A stretch of DNA of 64,000 nt from Ideonella oryzae (lineage in GTDB: Bacteria > Pseudomonadota > Gammaproteobacteria > Burkholderiales > Burkholderiaceae_C): assembly GCF_024055665.1 (NCBI RefSeq), contig NZ_JAMXMC010000003.1:34714-98713 (forward strand). Reading direction: 5' to 3'. Both the position numbers and the translations under genes were made by a program. Below are positions 1 through 10,922 of the stretch, piece by piece (the first letter of the stretch is position 1; each line of letters begins with the position of its first letter). The notes beneath the pieces are model-generated. The model was given only the letters and a program-made list of their open reading frames with translations, was not told the origin of the DNA and searched no databases.

Positions 1-90
1 GTCCATCGGAGCGGGAGCCTCTTCCTTCTTGCCGCAAGCGGTCAGGGCAGCAGCAGCGATCAGGGAAGCCAGCAGGAGCGACTTGTTCAT
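1..90 (-). CDS. small lipoprotein (3' part beyond window)
   Basis: Only the first 30 codons are inside the window. They read as a lipoprotein signal peptide: MNK, a hydrophobic stretch, then the lipobox LTAC, followed by GKKEEAPAP. The cysteine would be lipidated and the mature protein anchored in the cell envelope. A GAGGA ribosome binding site lies five bases before the ATG. The visible part is typical of short uncharacterised betaproteobacterial lipoproteins with a Lys/Glu/Pro/Ala tail. No function can be assigned. Confidence 0.75.
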   Translation of the reverse strand, partial: MNKSLLLASLIAAAALTACGKKEEAPAPMD

Positions 91-237
91 GAATATCCTC
101 GAATCGAAAAGAGTCGAACAAAAAATACCGGTCATTCTGGAAGCTCGCTGTTCGTGCGCGCCTCCTCCTCGCGAGGTCCAGAAATGTTCAAAGGGCGGTC
201 GTTCGCTCCGAGAACCGTTTTCTGAGCCCAGACTGAC

Positions 238-243
238 ATTATA
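238..243 (-). promoter_or_regulatory. candidate -10 box of the lipoprotein gene
   Basis: A perfect TATAAT reads on the minus strand about 150 bases before the lipoprotein start. It lies in the 257-base gap between that gene and the oxygenase gene, which otherwise holds no gene I can see. There is no good -35 hexamer at 16-18 bases (CGGGAA at 17), so the call rests on the -10 alone. Confidence 0.35.
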
Positions 244-347
244 CGCAGACTCAGGGAAAGTTCCCGGTACAACATGGGGGAGCTGTCAGTGCGGCTGCGC
301 CGAAACGTTGCCATCGCGCATCATGCCCTGCCAACGTCATATCCCGG

Positions 348-1475
348 TCAGACACCGTGGAGCCAGCCGGCCTCCGCCCAATCCGCCACCAATTCACGGG
401 CATCCGTGCTGAGCTGGGCCACTTCACGCGCGCCCAACACCCGCTGGTCCGCCAGCTGACGCATCAGACGGGCATCTCGCCCACCGGCGCGGAAGGATTC
501 TCCGTTGATGAACACGTGCCGCTCGTCGTACATCATACGGGTGCGGCGGTCCAGGCTGAGGCCCTGCCCGTTCTTCAGGGGTTCACCGCCCTCGAACCAG
601 ACGATGGCCTTGGGTTCGGTCAGCGACTCGCCCAGTGCGCAGGCCAGGCTGTGGGCATCGTTGAGCGCGGCAATCACTGCTTTTTGCGCAAATTCCTGCA
701 ATGCCGTGGGAATCAGGCCCGGGGTGTCGGTGGCCGACTGGGCCGGGTCGCGGTAGTGAGGTTCCTGGTCCGGCGCTTCCAGGGCGTCGATCATGCGCTG
801 CAGCACGTCTCGGGCGGTCTCGGTCGGAGTGGGCGTGCGGAAGCCGACCGAGCAGGTCATGCAATCGTTGCCCACGGCGATGCCGTCATGCCCCCAGCGC
901 GGTGGCAGGTAGAGCATGTCGCCCGGCTCCAACACCCATTCCTCGGTGGGCTGGAAGTTGGCCAGCAGCTTGACCGGCACGCCCTCCACCAGGGTGGCAT
1001 CCTTGACCGGCCCCACCCGCCAGCGGCGCTGGCCGGACACCTGCAGCAGGAAAACGTCGTAGGAATCGGTGTGCGGGCCCACGCCACCGCCATCACTGGC
1101 GTAACTGATCATCAGATCATCCAGGCGGGCTTCGGGCACGAAGCGAAACTGGCTGAGCAGCTCGTTTGCAGCCTGCACGTGCAGATCCAGCCCCTGCACC
1201 AGCAAGGTCCAGCCCGGGCGGCTGAACGGCGGCACCTGACGCCGCTCGAAGGGGCCGTGGCGCAGTTGCCAACCCCCCTTGGCCTGCTGGACCAGGCGCG
1301 ATTCGACATCATCGCGCGCGGCCAGCGCCAGCAGCTCGGGGCGCGTCACCGGCGGCACCACACCAGGCACGGCCTGCCGAATCAGGCAGGGTTTTTTTTG
1401 CCAATGGCGGCGCATGAACTGGGCCGGCGACATGCCGCCCAGCAAGGGGAGTTTCTGCAGAGGGTTCACGGTCAT
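348..1475 (-). CDS. JmjC/cupin-fold oxygenase, RoxA/YcfD type (ribosomal protein hydroxylase)
   Basis: The 375-residue protein matches the ROX family of 2-oxoglutarate/Fe(II) oxygenases, which in E. coli (YcfD/RoxA) hydroxylate an arginine of ribosomal protein L16. The iron-binding HxD...H triad is visible as His135, Asp137 (in GPHTDSYDV) and His196 (in LPPRWGHDG). The N-terminus contains the family-like pattern PAQFMRRHWQKKP. The C-terminal ~150 residues fit the winged-helix dimerisation region. The start chosen is the ATG giving MTVNPLQKLPLLGG; longer readings run through the divergent neighbour. It is transcribed divergently from the FKBP gene with a 39-base gap. The L16 target is inferred from the family. 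Confidence 0.85.
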   Translation of the reverse strand: MTVNPLQKLPLLGGMSPAQFMRRHWQKKPCLIRQAVPGVVPPVTRPELLALAARDDVESRLVQQAKGGWQLRHGPFERRQVPPFSRPGWTLLVQGLDLHVQAANELLSQFRFVPEARLDDLMISYASDGGGVGPHTDSYDVFLLQVSGQRRWRVGPVKDATLVEGVPVKLLANFQPTEEWVLEPGDMLYLPPRWGHDGIAVGNDCMTCSVGFRTPTPTETARDVLQRMIDALEAPDQEPHYRDPAQSATDTPGLIPTALQEFAQKAVIAALNDAHSLACALGESLTEPKAIVWFEGGEPLKNGQGLSLDRRTRMMYDERHVFINGESFRAGGRDARLMRQLADQRVLGAREVAQLSTDARELVADWAEAGWLHGV

Positions 1476-1514
1476 GGGGCCGGATTGTGGCCGGCCTTGT
1501 GCGATCATCCCCTG

Positions 1515-2036
1515 ATGGACATCACTTCCCCCTGTGTGGTGACGCTGACCTGGCGACTTTCGGACGGCCAGGGGCAGCTCATCGACGAGCTGAACGAACC
1601 CGTGGAGTTCTTCTACGGTGGCGACGACCTGCTGCCCAAGGTCGAGGAGGCTCTGGCGGGCCAGGCCGTCGGCTTCGAGGCCGAGTTGCATCTGGAACCG
1701 GAGCATGCCTTCGGCGACTATGACGCGGACCTGCTTTGCTACGAAGCCCGTGCGCTCTTCCCTGAGGGGGTGGAGCCAGGCATGCGCTTCGAAGGCCTGC
1801 CCGAGGGCGCCGTCACCCCCGACATGCCCGAGGACCTGATCTACACCGTCACCGAGGTCTACCCCGAGCACGTCGTGCTCGACGCCAACCATCCGCTGGC
1901 CGGCATCGCCCTGCGCATTGCGCTGAAGGTGCTGGATGTGCGAGCGGCCAGCACCGAAGAGATTGGCGCCGCCTCGGTGGGCGAGTCGCCCTTTGCCGTG
2001 GTGAGCGGCTCGCCGCCCGGCGAGCCCCTGCACTGA
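1515..2036 (+). CDS. FKBP-type peptidyl-prolyl cis-trans isomerase, SlyD-like
   Basis: The 173-residue acidic protein begins with an FKBP half-domain (VTLTWRLSDGQGQLIDE), then an insert-in-flap region (EHAFGDYDADLL) and the closing FKBP strand (HPLAGIALRIALKVLDV). This is the SlyD layout: prolyl isomerase plus chaperone flap. It lacks the His-rich metal-binding tail of enteric SlyD and ends in a short Gly/Ser/Pro stretch. No signal peptide is present, so it should act in the cytoplasm. The ATG lies 39 bases from the start of the divergent oxygenase gene. The catalytic aromatic residues were not checked one by one. Confidence 0.85.
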   Translation: MDITSPCVVTLTWRLSDGQGQLIDELNEPVEFFYGGDDLLPKVEEALAGQAVGFEAELHLEPEHAFGDYDADLLCYEARALFPEGVEPGMRFEGLPEGAVTPDMPEDLIYTVTEVYPEHVVLDANHPLAGIALRIALKVLDVRAASTEEIGAASVGESPFAVVSGSPPGEPLH

Positions 2037-2060
2037 CCCAGCGCAGTGCGCTGGTCGGGC

Positions 2061-2510
2061 TCAGTCCCGGCCGGTCGAGCCGAAGCCGCCGGTCCCGCGG
2101 TCGCTGGCTTCGAAAGACTCCACGCGGCGGAAAGCCGCCTGCACCACCGGCACGATCACCATCTGGGCGATGCGCTCCATGGGTTGCACCGTGAAGGCGG
2201 TGCTGCCCCGGTTCCAGCAGCTCACCATCAGCGGGCCCTGGTAGTCGGAGTCGATCAGTCCCACCAGATTGCCCAGCACGATGCCGTGCTTGTGGCCCAG
2301 GCCCGAGCGCGGCAGCAGCATGGCGGCCAAGCCCGGGTCACCGATGTGCACGGCCAGGCCGGTGGGAATCAGCGCAGATTGGCCGGGCGCCAGTTCCAGC
2401 GGCTGGTCCAGGCAGGCCCGCAAATCCAGGCCGGCGCTGCCGGGTGTGGCATAGGCGGGCAGCTGGTCCGCCATGCGCGGGTCCAGCACTTTCACGTCGA
2501 TCGTCGTCAT
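2061..2510 (-). CDS. dut: dUTP diphosphatase
   Basis: The enzyme hydrolyses dUTP to dUMP and diphosphate, keeping uracil out of DNA and supplying the thymidylate precursor. The 149 residues carry the trimeric dUTPase motifs in order: SAGLDLRA (motif 1), [10 protein letters not shown] (motif 2), GLIDSDYQG (motif 3 with catalytic Asp), a motif 4 region around QPMERIAQ, and the C-terminal phosphate-binding arm [10 protein letters not shown] (motif 5). Length is normal for the family. The start overlaps the coaBC stop by 4 bases, so the two are translationally coupled, an arrangement common in proteobacteria. Confidence 0.97.
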   Translation of the reverse strand: MTTIDVKVLDPRMADQLPAYATPGSAGLDLRACLDQPLELAPGQSALIPTGLAVHIGDPGLAAMLLPRSGLGHKHGIVLGNLVGLIDSDYQGPLMVSCWNRGSTAFTVQPMERIAQMVIVPVVQAAFRRVESFEASDRGTGGFGSTGRD

Positions 2511-3727
2511 TCGGCGGAGGTCTTCAGTCGTTCGGCCAGCTCGCGCACCAGGGCGCGGGCCAGGCTCAGTTTGTCAGCGGTGGGCAGCTCACGGTGGCCG
2601 TCGGCGTCCACCAACACCAGGGTGTTGTCGTCACGACCAAAGGTGGCCGGGCCGAGGTTGCCCACGATCAGCGGCACCTTCTTGCGCAGCAGCTTCTCGC
2701 GGGCATGCTGCAGCAGGTGTTCGCTCTCGGCGGCAAAGCCCACGCAGTACGGCGCCTGCGGCAGCGCCGCCACCGCGGCCAGGATGTCCGGGTTCTCGGT
2801 CAGCTCGAAGGTGGGCGCCACCTTCTTGCCGTCCTTCTTGATCTTGTGGGCGTTCATCTGCGCGGGCCGCCAATCGGCCACCGCCGCGGTGGCGATGAAG
2901 ACCTCATGCTGCGCCGCGGCGGGCAGCACCGCGTCGTGCATCTGCTGGGCGCTCTGCACGTCGATGCGCCGTACATGCCGCGGCGTGGGCAGGTGCACCG
3001 GGCCGGCCACCAGGGTCACCTCGGCCCCGGCCTCCTGCGCCGCACGGGCGATGGCAAAGCCCATCTTGCCACTGGAGTGGTTGGTGATGCCGCGCACCGG
3101 GTCGATGGCTTCGAAGGTGGGGCCGGCGGTGATCAGCAGCTTGCGTCCAGCCAGCAGCTTGGGCTGGAAGAAGGCGATCAGCTCGTCGCGCAGCTCGGCC
3201 GGCTCCAGCATGCGGCCATCGCCCACCTCGCCGCAGGCCTGGTCGCCCGCGGCCGGGCCCAGCACGGTGGCGCCATCGGCCCGCAGCTGCGCCACATTGC
3301 GCTGCGTGGCCGGATGGGCCCACATCTCGCGGTTCATCGCCGGCGCCACCAGCAGCGGCACCCGCTCGATGGGCCGCGCCAGGCACAGCAGCGAGAGCAG
3401 CTCGTCGGCCCGTCCTTGCACCAGGCGCGCGATGAAGTCCGCGCTGGCCGGGGCGATCAGGATGGCGTCGGCCTCGCGCGAGAGATTGATGTGCGCCATG
3501 TTGTTGCCCGGGCGCGCATCCCACTGGCTGGTGTAGACCGGCCGGCCCGACAGGGCCTGCATGGTCACCGGGGTGATGAAGGCTTCAGCGCCTTCGGTCA
3601 TCACCACCTGCACCGAGGCCCCAGCCTTCACCAGCTCACGGGTCAGCTCGGCGGCCTTGTAGCAGGCCACGCCACCGGACAGGCCCAGCACGATGTGCCG
3701 GCCCGCCAGATCCTGTCGCTCACTCAT
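2507..3727 (-). CDS. coaBC: bifunctional phosphopantothenoylcysteine decarboxylase/phosphopantothenate-cysteine ligase
   Basis: This cytoplasmic enzyme makes two consecutive steps of coenzyme A synthesis: CTP-dependent joining of cysteine to 4'-phosphopantothenate, then FMN-dependent decarboxylation. The 406 residues show an N-terminal flavoprotein CoaC domain ([14 protein letters not shown] near residue 15, active-site APAMNREMW) and a C-terminal CoaB ligase domain ([18 protein letters not shown], then [10 protein letters not shown]). Length is normal. It is the first gene of a two-gene unit with dut. Confidence 0.97.
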   Translation of the reverse strand: MSERQDLAGRHIVLGLSGGVACYKAAELTRELVKAGASVQVVMTEGAEAFITPVTMQALSGRPVYTSQWDARPGNNMAHINLSREADAILIAPASADFIARLVQGRADELLSLLCLARPIERVPLLVAPAMNREMWAHPATQRNVAQLRADGATVLGPAAGDQACGEVGDGRMLEPAELRDELIAFFQPKLLAGRKLLITAGPTFEAIDPVRGITNHSSGKMGFAIARAAQEAGAEVTLVAGPVHLPTPRHVRRIDVQSAQQMHDAVLPAAAQHEVFIATAAVADWRPAQMNAHKIKKDGKKVAPTFELTENPDILAAVAALPQAPYCVGFAAESEHLLQHAREKLLRKKVPLIVGNLGPATFGRDDNTLVLVDADGHRELPTADKLSLARALVRELAERLKTSAE

Positions 3728-3771
3728 CGCTCAACGTCCCCGCCGCGCACGGCTGCCTTCATTGCCAGCCT

Positions 3772-4545
3772 TCATTGCATCTGCGCGCCGTGGCACTTCT
3801 TGAACTTCTTGCCGCTGCCGCAGGGGCACGGGTCGTTGCGGCCGGGCAGATCACCCACCCGGCGCTGCGGCGGCTTCGGGGCATGGTCCAGCCAGTACAG
3901 GCGCATGTCCTGCGCCGCATACAGCGCCTCGTGGATCAGCTCGTCGCGGGTGAGTTCCTCGCCTTCGTAGAGCTCGTCGCAGACTTCCTTGATCTCCTCG
4001 GGCGTCATGGTCAGCGTGACCACCCGGGTCATGCATTCCTCGAAGAGCTGCCCCTCCTCGGTCTCGGCGTCCGGCTCCGGCCAGTCCTGCGGGAAGTCGC
4101 GCGTGGCATCGACGAAGCCCAGGGCCCAGACCTCGCCGGTCTGCTCCAGCATGTGCAGCTCATCGGCCTTCACATGACCTTCCTCGACCAGGCGCTGCTT
4201 GTCCTCTTCGGTCAGCTCGATCATCAAGGGCGCCAGGCGCAGCACATCGGCGTCGTCCAGGATCTCCTCAGGGTCCAGCTGGTTCGCCAGCACATCCCAG
4301 CGGGCCTGGATGACCTCGCGCGCCGCCTGGGCATCGGCCGGGTCGGCAAAGGCCCGCTCGAACACGCCTTCGGCCATCACCGGCAGCCACTCGTCCAGCA
4401 AGAGTCGGCGCGGGCCGGCCATCAGGGCGGTCATGTAGCCATCGAGCCACTCGAGCGACACGCCTTCTTCGAAGCCAGCCATGCGCTGGCACAGCGCATC
4501 CAGTGCCTCGATCTCTTGTTCGGTGCTCATGCGGGGCGCCGCCAT
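3772..4545 (-). CDS. UPF0149/YecA-type protein with SEC-C zinc motif
   Basis: The 257-residue acidic protein has an N-terminal YecA/UPF0149 helical region ([13 protein letters not shown] is characteristic) and ends in a SEC-C motif, [19 protein letters not shown], the zinc-binding module also found at the end of SecA. SEC-C modules bind zinc and ribosomes or partner proteins, but the family's function is not settled. The start [11 protein letters not shown] was chosen because GGAGAG lies five bases upstream; a longer reading adds 29 unlikely residues. It stands alone between coaBC and the divergent mscS-type gene. Confidence 0.88.
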   Translation of the reverse strand: MAAPRMSTEQEIEALDALCQRMAGFEEGVSLEWLDGYMTALMAGPRRLLLDEWLPVMAEGVFERAFADPADAQAAREVIQARWDVLANQLDPEEILDDADVLRLAPLMIELTEEDKQRLVEEGHVKADELHMLEQTGEVWALGFVDATRDFPQDWPEPDAETEEGQLFEECMTRVVTLTMTPEEIKEVCDELYEGEELTRDELIHEALYAAQDMRLYWLDHAPKPPQRRVGDLPGRNDPCPCGSGKKFKKCHGAQMQ

Positions 4546-4652
4546 CGGTCTCTCCAGGAATTCGGGACCCGGCAGTGTCGCACGTCCCAACGTGGCAGGC
4601 GAGCCGCCCGCCTGCAGGGTGAAGGAGCCCATCGGGGTGCGCAGCGGGAGGC

Positions 4653-4681
4653 TTGTTATATTTGTGCAAACATTTTATCCA
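4653..4681 (+). promoter_or_regulatory. possible sigma70 promoter of the MscS-type gene
   Basis: A short AT-rich island just before the mechanosensitive channel gene contains TTGTTA, then 17 bases, then TATCCA, with the ATG about 20 bases further on. The match to consensus is only moderate; the local drop in GC is the main support. Confidence 0.3.
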
Positions 4682-4701
4682 AACCATGGGGTGCCATCAC
4701 G

Positions 4702-5799
4702 ATGCAGCCGCTGTTCACCTGGTTCCACAATCTGCCCGACCCCGTGGCCGAGTGGCTCGCCCTGCTCGGTGCCGCGCTGCTGGCCCTCATCGCCGCCGCC
4801 GTCGCCTACCGCCTCGGTGGCCGCCTGCTGACCCGCACCACACGTGGACGCCATCCGGCCGAGGCCATCGTCCAAAGCGCCCTGCTGCCCGCACGCTGGC
4901 TCGTGCCCTTGGTGGCCTTGAACGTCGTGTGGCACGGCGCGCCCGACGATCTCCATGGCGTGGAAGGCCTGCGGCGCATCACCGCCCTGGCCATGGTCGG
5001 CTGCGCCACCTGGCTGATCGCGCGGGGCATCCACCGCGTCAGCGGCGCCTACCTGGCCCGCCTGCCGATCCGGGAGACCGACAACCTGGAGGCTCGCCGC
5101 CTCTACACCCAGACCCGCGTGCTCTCGCGCACGGGGGTTGGTCTGGTGATCCTGGTGGGCACCGCGCTGGCCCTGATGACCTTTCCCACCGTGCGTCAGG
5201 TGGGCACCAGCCTGCTGGCCTCGGCCGGCGTGGTCGGCATCGTGGCCGGCTTTGCCGCGCGCCCGGTGCTGGGCAACCTGATCGCCGGCCTGCAGATCGG
5301 GTTGACCCAGCCGATCCGGCTGGACGACGTGGTCATCGTCGAAGGCGAATGGGGCATGATCGAGGAGATCAACAGCGCCTACGTGGTCGTGCGCATCTGG
5401 GACCAGCGCCGGCTGATCGTGCCGCTGCAGTGGTGGATCGAGCATCCCTTCCAGAACTGGACCCGGGAAAGCGCCGAGCTGATCGGCACGGTCTTCCTGT
5501 GGGTGGACTACCGCATGCCCCTGGAGCCCCTGCGACAGGCGCTGCAGCAGGCCTGCCAGGCCTCGCCCCACTGGGACGGACGGCTCGCCCTGCTGCAGGT
5601 GACGGAGGCGGGCGAGCGGGCCGTACAACTGCGCGCCCTGGTCTCGGCCGCCAATTCGTCAGCGGCCTGGGACCTGCGCTGCGCCGTCCGCGAAGCCCTG
5701 ATCGACTTCATCCAGCGCCAGTACCCCGAATACCTTCCGCAATGGCGCACACAAGGCCTGGACCGGACGATGGCGCCGCCCGCCTCAGCCGGCCCCTGA
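4702..5799 (+). CDS. mechanosensitive ion channel family protein (MscS type)
   Basis: An inner-membrane channel that would open under membrane tension and release solutes on hypo-osmotic shock. The 365 residues show hydrophobic segments near residues 18-42, 57-80, 95-110 and 145-165. The MscS pore-lining helix follows (ASAGVVGIVAGFAARPVLGNLI, where Gly/Ala packing lines the pore), then the cytosolic beta domain (QPIRLDDVVIVEGEWG) and an alpha/beta C-terminal domain. The start is the ATG at MQPLFTWF. No partner gene is apparent. Confidence 0.9.
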   Translation: MQPLFTWFHNLPDPVAEWLALLGAALLALIAAAVAYRLGGRLLTRTTRGRHPAEAIVQSALLPARWLVPLVALNVVWHGAPDDLHGVEGLRRITALAMVGCATWLIARGIHRVSGAYLARLPIRETDNLEARRLYTQTRVLSRTGVGLVILVGTALALMTFPTVRQVGTSLLASAGVVGIVAGFAARPVLGNLIAGLQIGLTQPIRLDDVVIVEGEWGMIEEINSAYVVVRIWDQRRLIVPLQWWIEHPFQNWTRESAELIGTVFLWVDYRMPLEPLRQALQQACQASPHWDGRLALLQVTEAGERAVQLRALVSAANSSAAWDLRCAVREALIDFIQRQYPEYLPQWRTQGLDRTMAPPASAGP

Positions 5800-5861
5800 C
5801 CCACCCGACCCAACATGGTGCGAGACTTGCAGTCCCTCGTCCGGCACTCCCCACCCACACC

Positions 5862-7142
5862 ATGCACTACGACATCGTCATCGTCGGCGGCGGCGCCGGC
5901 GGCCTGGAACTGGCCGCCTCGCTGGGTCGGTCCCTGGGCCCCCAAAGTGGCCAGGAAAAGGTCCTGCTGATCGACCGCGCGTCCTTCCACATCTGGAAGC
6001 CCACCCTGCACGAGGTGGCCGCCGGCACGCTCGATGCTCATCAGGAGGGCCTGTCCTACACCACCCTGGCGCGGCGCAACCACTTCAGCTTCACGCTGGG
6101 CGAACTGGGCGGCCTGGACAGCCAGAAGCGCCAGATCACCCTGGCGCCAGTACTGGACATTCAGGGACAGGTGCTGGTGCCAGAACGGCACATCAGTTAC
6201 CGCTGGCTGGTGCTGGCCATCGGCAGCGGATCGAACTTCTTCGGCACCCCGGGGGCCGAACACGCCTACGTGCTAGAGCAGACGCTGGATGCCGAGCGCT
6301 TCCACCAGCGACTGCTCACCGCCTTCGTGCGGACGGCCTTTTCCGAGGACAAGCTGCTGTCGCTGGCCATCGTCGGCGCCGGCGCCACCGGGGTGGAGCT
6401 CTCCGCCGAGCTGATCGAGGCCCACCAGGAGCTGACCGAGGGGCTGAGCAAGGAGCAGCGCTTCCGCCTGGACATCACCATCGTCGAGGCCGCGCCGCGC
6501 ATCCTGGCGGGCCTGCCCGAGAAGATCTCCCACCAGGCCCAGGTGGCGCTGCAGCGCAAGCAGGTCAAGGTGCTGACCGGCACCCGCGTGCAGGCCATCG
6601 AGGCCGATGCGCTGGCGACCGACAAGGGCCGCATCCCGGCCGACCTGATCGTCTGGGCGGCCGGCATCAAGGCCGCCGACAGCAACGAACGCCTGGGGCT
6701 GACCACCAACCGCTCCCACCAGTTCGTGGTGGATGCACAGTTGCGCACCTCGGCCGAGGGCATCTACGCCATGGGCGATTGCGCCGCCTGCGAATGGGAA
6801 AGCGGCCGCCTGGTGCCGGCCCGCGCCCAGGCGGCCCACCAGCAGGCCAGCTACCTGAAGCAGGTGTTGCTGGGCCTGCTGAAGGAACGCCCGGTGAGCA
6901 TGCCCTTCCAGTACCGCGACTTCGGCTCACTGGTCTCGCTGGGCGACAACAAGGGCGTGGGCAACCTGATGGGCGGGCTCTCGGGCCGCAACTTCTTCGT
7001 CGAGGGGCTGATCGCGAAGTGGATGTACATGTCCCTGCACCTGAACCACCACCGCGCCATCATCGGCACCATCGACACCATGGTGCTGGCCCTGGTGCGG
7101 CTGCTGCAGCGGCGCGTCTCCGGCCGCCTCAAGCTGCACTGA
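5862..7142 (+). CDS. type II NADH:quinone oxidoreductase (NAD(P)/FAD-dependent)
   Basis: A single-subunit, non-proton-pumping NADH dehydrogenase that passes electrons to quinone at the inner membrane. The 426 residues contain an N-terminal FAD-binding Rossmann motif (IVIVGGGAGGLELA), a second nucleotide-binding motif for NADH (SLAIVGAGATGVELSAELIEA), the FAD-contacting GIYAMGDCAA, and a hydrophobic/amphipathic C-terminus (around IGTIDTMVLALVRLL) that would hold it to the membrane. It ends 12 bases from the convergent DUF1993 gene. Other members of this flavoprotein superfamily cannot be fully excluded, but the NDH-2 layout is clear. Confidence 0.92.
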   Translation: MHYDIVIVGGGAGGLELAASLGRSLGPQSGQEKVLLIDRASFHIWKPTLHEVAAGTLDAHQEGLSYTTLARRNHFSFTLGELGGLDSQKRQITLAPVLDIQGQVLVPERHISYRWLVLAIGSGSNFFGTPGAEHAYVLEQTLDAERFHQRLLTAFVRTAFSEDKLLSLAIVGAGATGVELSAELIEAHQELTEGLSKEQRFRLDITIVEAAPRILAGLPEKISHQAQVALQRKQVKVLTGTRVQAIEADALATDKGRIPADLIVWAAGIKAADSNERLGLTTNRSHQFVVDAQLRTSAEGIYAMGDCAACEWESGRLVPARAQAAHQQASYLKQVLLGLLKERPVSMPFQYRDFGSLVSLGDNKGVGNLMGGLSGRNFFVEGLIAKWMYMSLHLNHHRAIIGTIDTMVLALVRLLQRRVSGRLKLH

Positions 7143-7154
7143 GCCAGCCCCGAC

Positions 7155-7673
7155 TCAGCCCGCGTTGGGCCCGGCCAGGTAGTCGGCCTTGCCCAGCGGC
7201 ACGCCGGCCTGGCGCAGCAGGTCGTAGGCCGTCGTGACGTGGAAGAACAGGTTGGGGATGGCCCAGTGCAGCAGGTAGGCCTGGCCGCTCATGGTGCGGG
7301 TGGCCTCGCGGCCCACCGGGAAGGTGATCTCGGCGGCCTCACGGCCATCGATCTGCGAAGGCTGCACCGTGGCGAGCCAGGCCAAGGTCTTGGCCACCCG
7401 TTCGCGCAACTCGGCGAAGGTGGTTTCGTTGTCCTCGAACTTCGGCGCCTCAATGCCGGCAAGACGGGCGGTACCGTTCTTGGCGGCGTCACAGGCAATG
7501 CGGATCTGGGCCGTGAACGGCAGCATGTCCGGCGCAAAGCGCAAGCCGCAGAACACATCTGGGTTGAACTTGCGGGCCTCCGCGTTGGCCTGGGCCTTGT
7601 CCAGCAGATGGCCCAGGTTGGTCAGCGCGGTGGTGAAGACGGGCAGCGCGGTGGCGCCCAGGGTGATCGACAT
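7155..7673 (-). CDS. DUF1993 family protein
   Basis: The 172 residues match the DUF1993 pattern: an N-terminal TTALTNLGHLLDKAQ helix, the FAPDMLPFTAQIRIACDAAKN segment in the middle, and a C-terminal helix with FFHVTTAYDLLRQAGVPLGK. The fold resembles the DinB/YfiT four-helix bundles, but no biochemical role is known to me. The start at MSITLGA has GGAG seven bases upstream; longer readings lack this. It lies 92 bases downstream of alaS on the same strand and may be read through from it. Confidence 0.88.
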   Translation of the reverse strand: MSITLGATALPVFTTALTNLGHLLDKAQANAEARKFNPDVFCGLRFAPDMLPFTAQIRIACDAAKNGTARLAGIEAPKFEDNETTFAELRERVAKTLAWLATVQPSQIDGREAAEITFPVGREATRTMSGQAYLLHWAIPNLFFHVTTAYDLLRQAGVPLGKADYLAGPNAG

Positions 7674-7765
7674 CTCGGTCTCCGGGAGGTTGTGGTTGGC
7701 GGGCGGCATGCTACGCCGCCCCCACAAGGACTGCCCGGCGCAGGGGCTTGCGCCCCCGGACGTGC

Positions 7766-10405
<2,640 letters not shown>

Positions 10406-10922
10406 CCGGAACTTTCGAGAAAGTGGCCCCCTCCGACTGGGTGCATGCGGCCTCACAGGACCGTGCATCCGAGGGGATGGAATAGAACCTTTCATTATAG
10501 GTTCCGCCCCTGGCAGGGCCCGCCGCCGCGCCCTTTGGGCAGCAGCCCTGCCGCCCTGTGTCGCATCCACCCCAATTTGTAACAAGCGCCCGACATCGCA
10601 CCGCGGCGTCCGCCTGTGAAAACCACAGGGGCACCAGGGACGGCGGCGGCACATCTTGTTACGAGCATCCCCGCGGCCAGCACTGCCTTTCCTTACATTG
10701 GCGGACACCTGCCAGGAGATAGGCGGGACACCACGCGGTGGACCCCAGCGTTCACCACCAGCAGTACTGTCGGGCCCCGGTCACACCCCGGGCCGACGCC
10801 GTTCGGAGGGGCCACATGGGCCGCACACACCAGTCGCGCCAGTTCCGCGCGACCGATGCCACGCGACTCGGGCGCCCCCGGGCAGCCTGTATCCACCCGC
10901 CGCCTGCCTGCCGGGTGAACCC
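10406..10922. other. 517-base intergenic region between alaS and the apbE operon
   Basis: I see no convincing gene here. It must hold the divergent promoters of alaS and of the 16-gene operon. Visible structure: a consensus -10 for alaS; an inverted pair GTAACAAG (10579-10586) and CTTGTTAC (10655-10662); and a six-base perfect hairpin CCTGTG/CACAGG with a five-base loop (10613-10629). An in-frame open stretch continues upstream of apbE but its residues look non-coding. Confidence 0.6.
10494..10499 (-). promoter_or_regulatory. candidate -10 box of alaS
   Basis: A perfect TATAAT on the minus strand, about 85 bases before the alaS ATG, in otherwise GC-rich DNA. The -35 position at 17 bases reads GGGCCC, so this would be a weak or activated promoter. 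Confidence 0.45.

Noticed and set aside
357..1514. Long open frame on the plus strand upstream of the FKBP start and antisense to the oxygenase gene
   Set aside because: It is a consequence of high third-position GC; the FKBP domain begins only at the ATG at 1515 and the oxygenase on the other strand has all catalytic residues.
2444..3970. 508-codon open frame opposite coaBC
   Set aside because: The opposite strand carries CoaBC with intact motifs; the shadow frame is low-complexity and Arg/Gly/His-rich.
4653..5861. Plus-strand frame running into the NADH dehydrogenase from 4653
   Set aside because: It is the wrong frame of the MscS gene; the NADH dehydrogenase starts at the ATG at 5862 with its FAD motif.
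7690..7765. GC-rich hairpin GGGGC/GCCCC between alaS and the DUF1993 gene
   Set aside because: Short stem with no U-tract on either strand; not convincing as a terminator.
10656..10922. Upstream in-frame extension of apbE
   Set aside because: Pro/Arg/Gly-rich, no ribosome binding site and no family similarity; it is promoter region.
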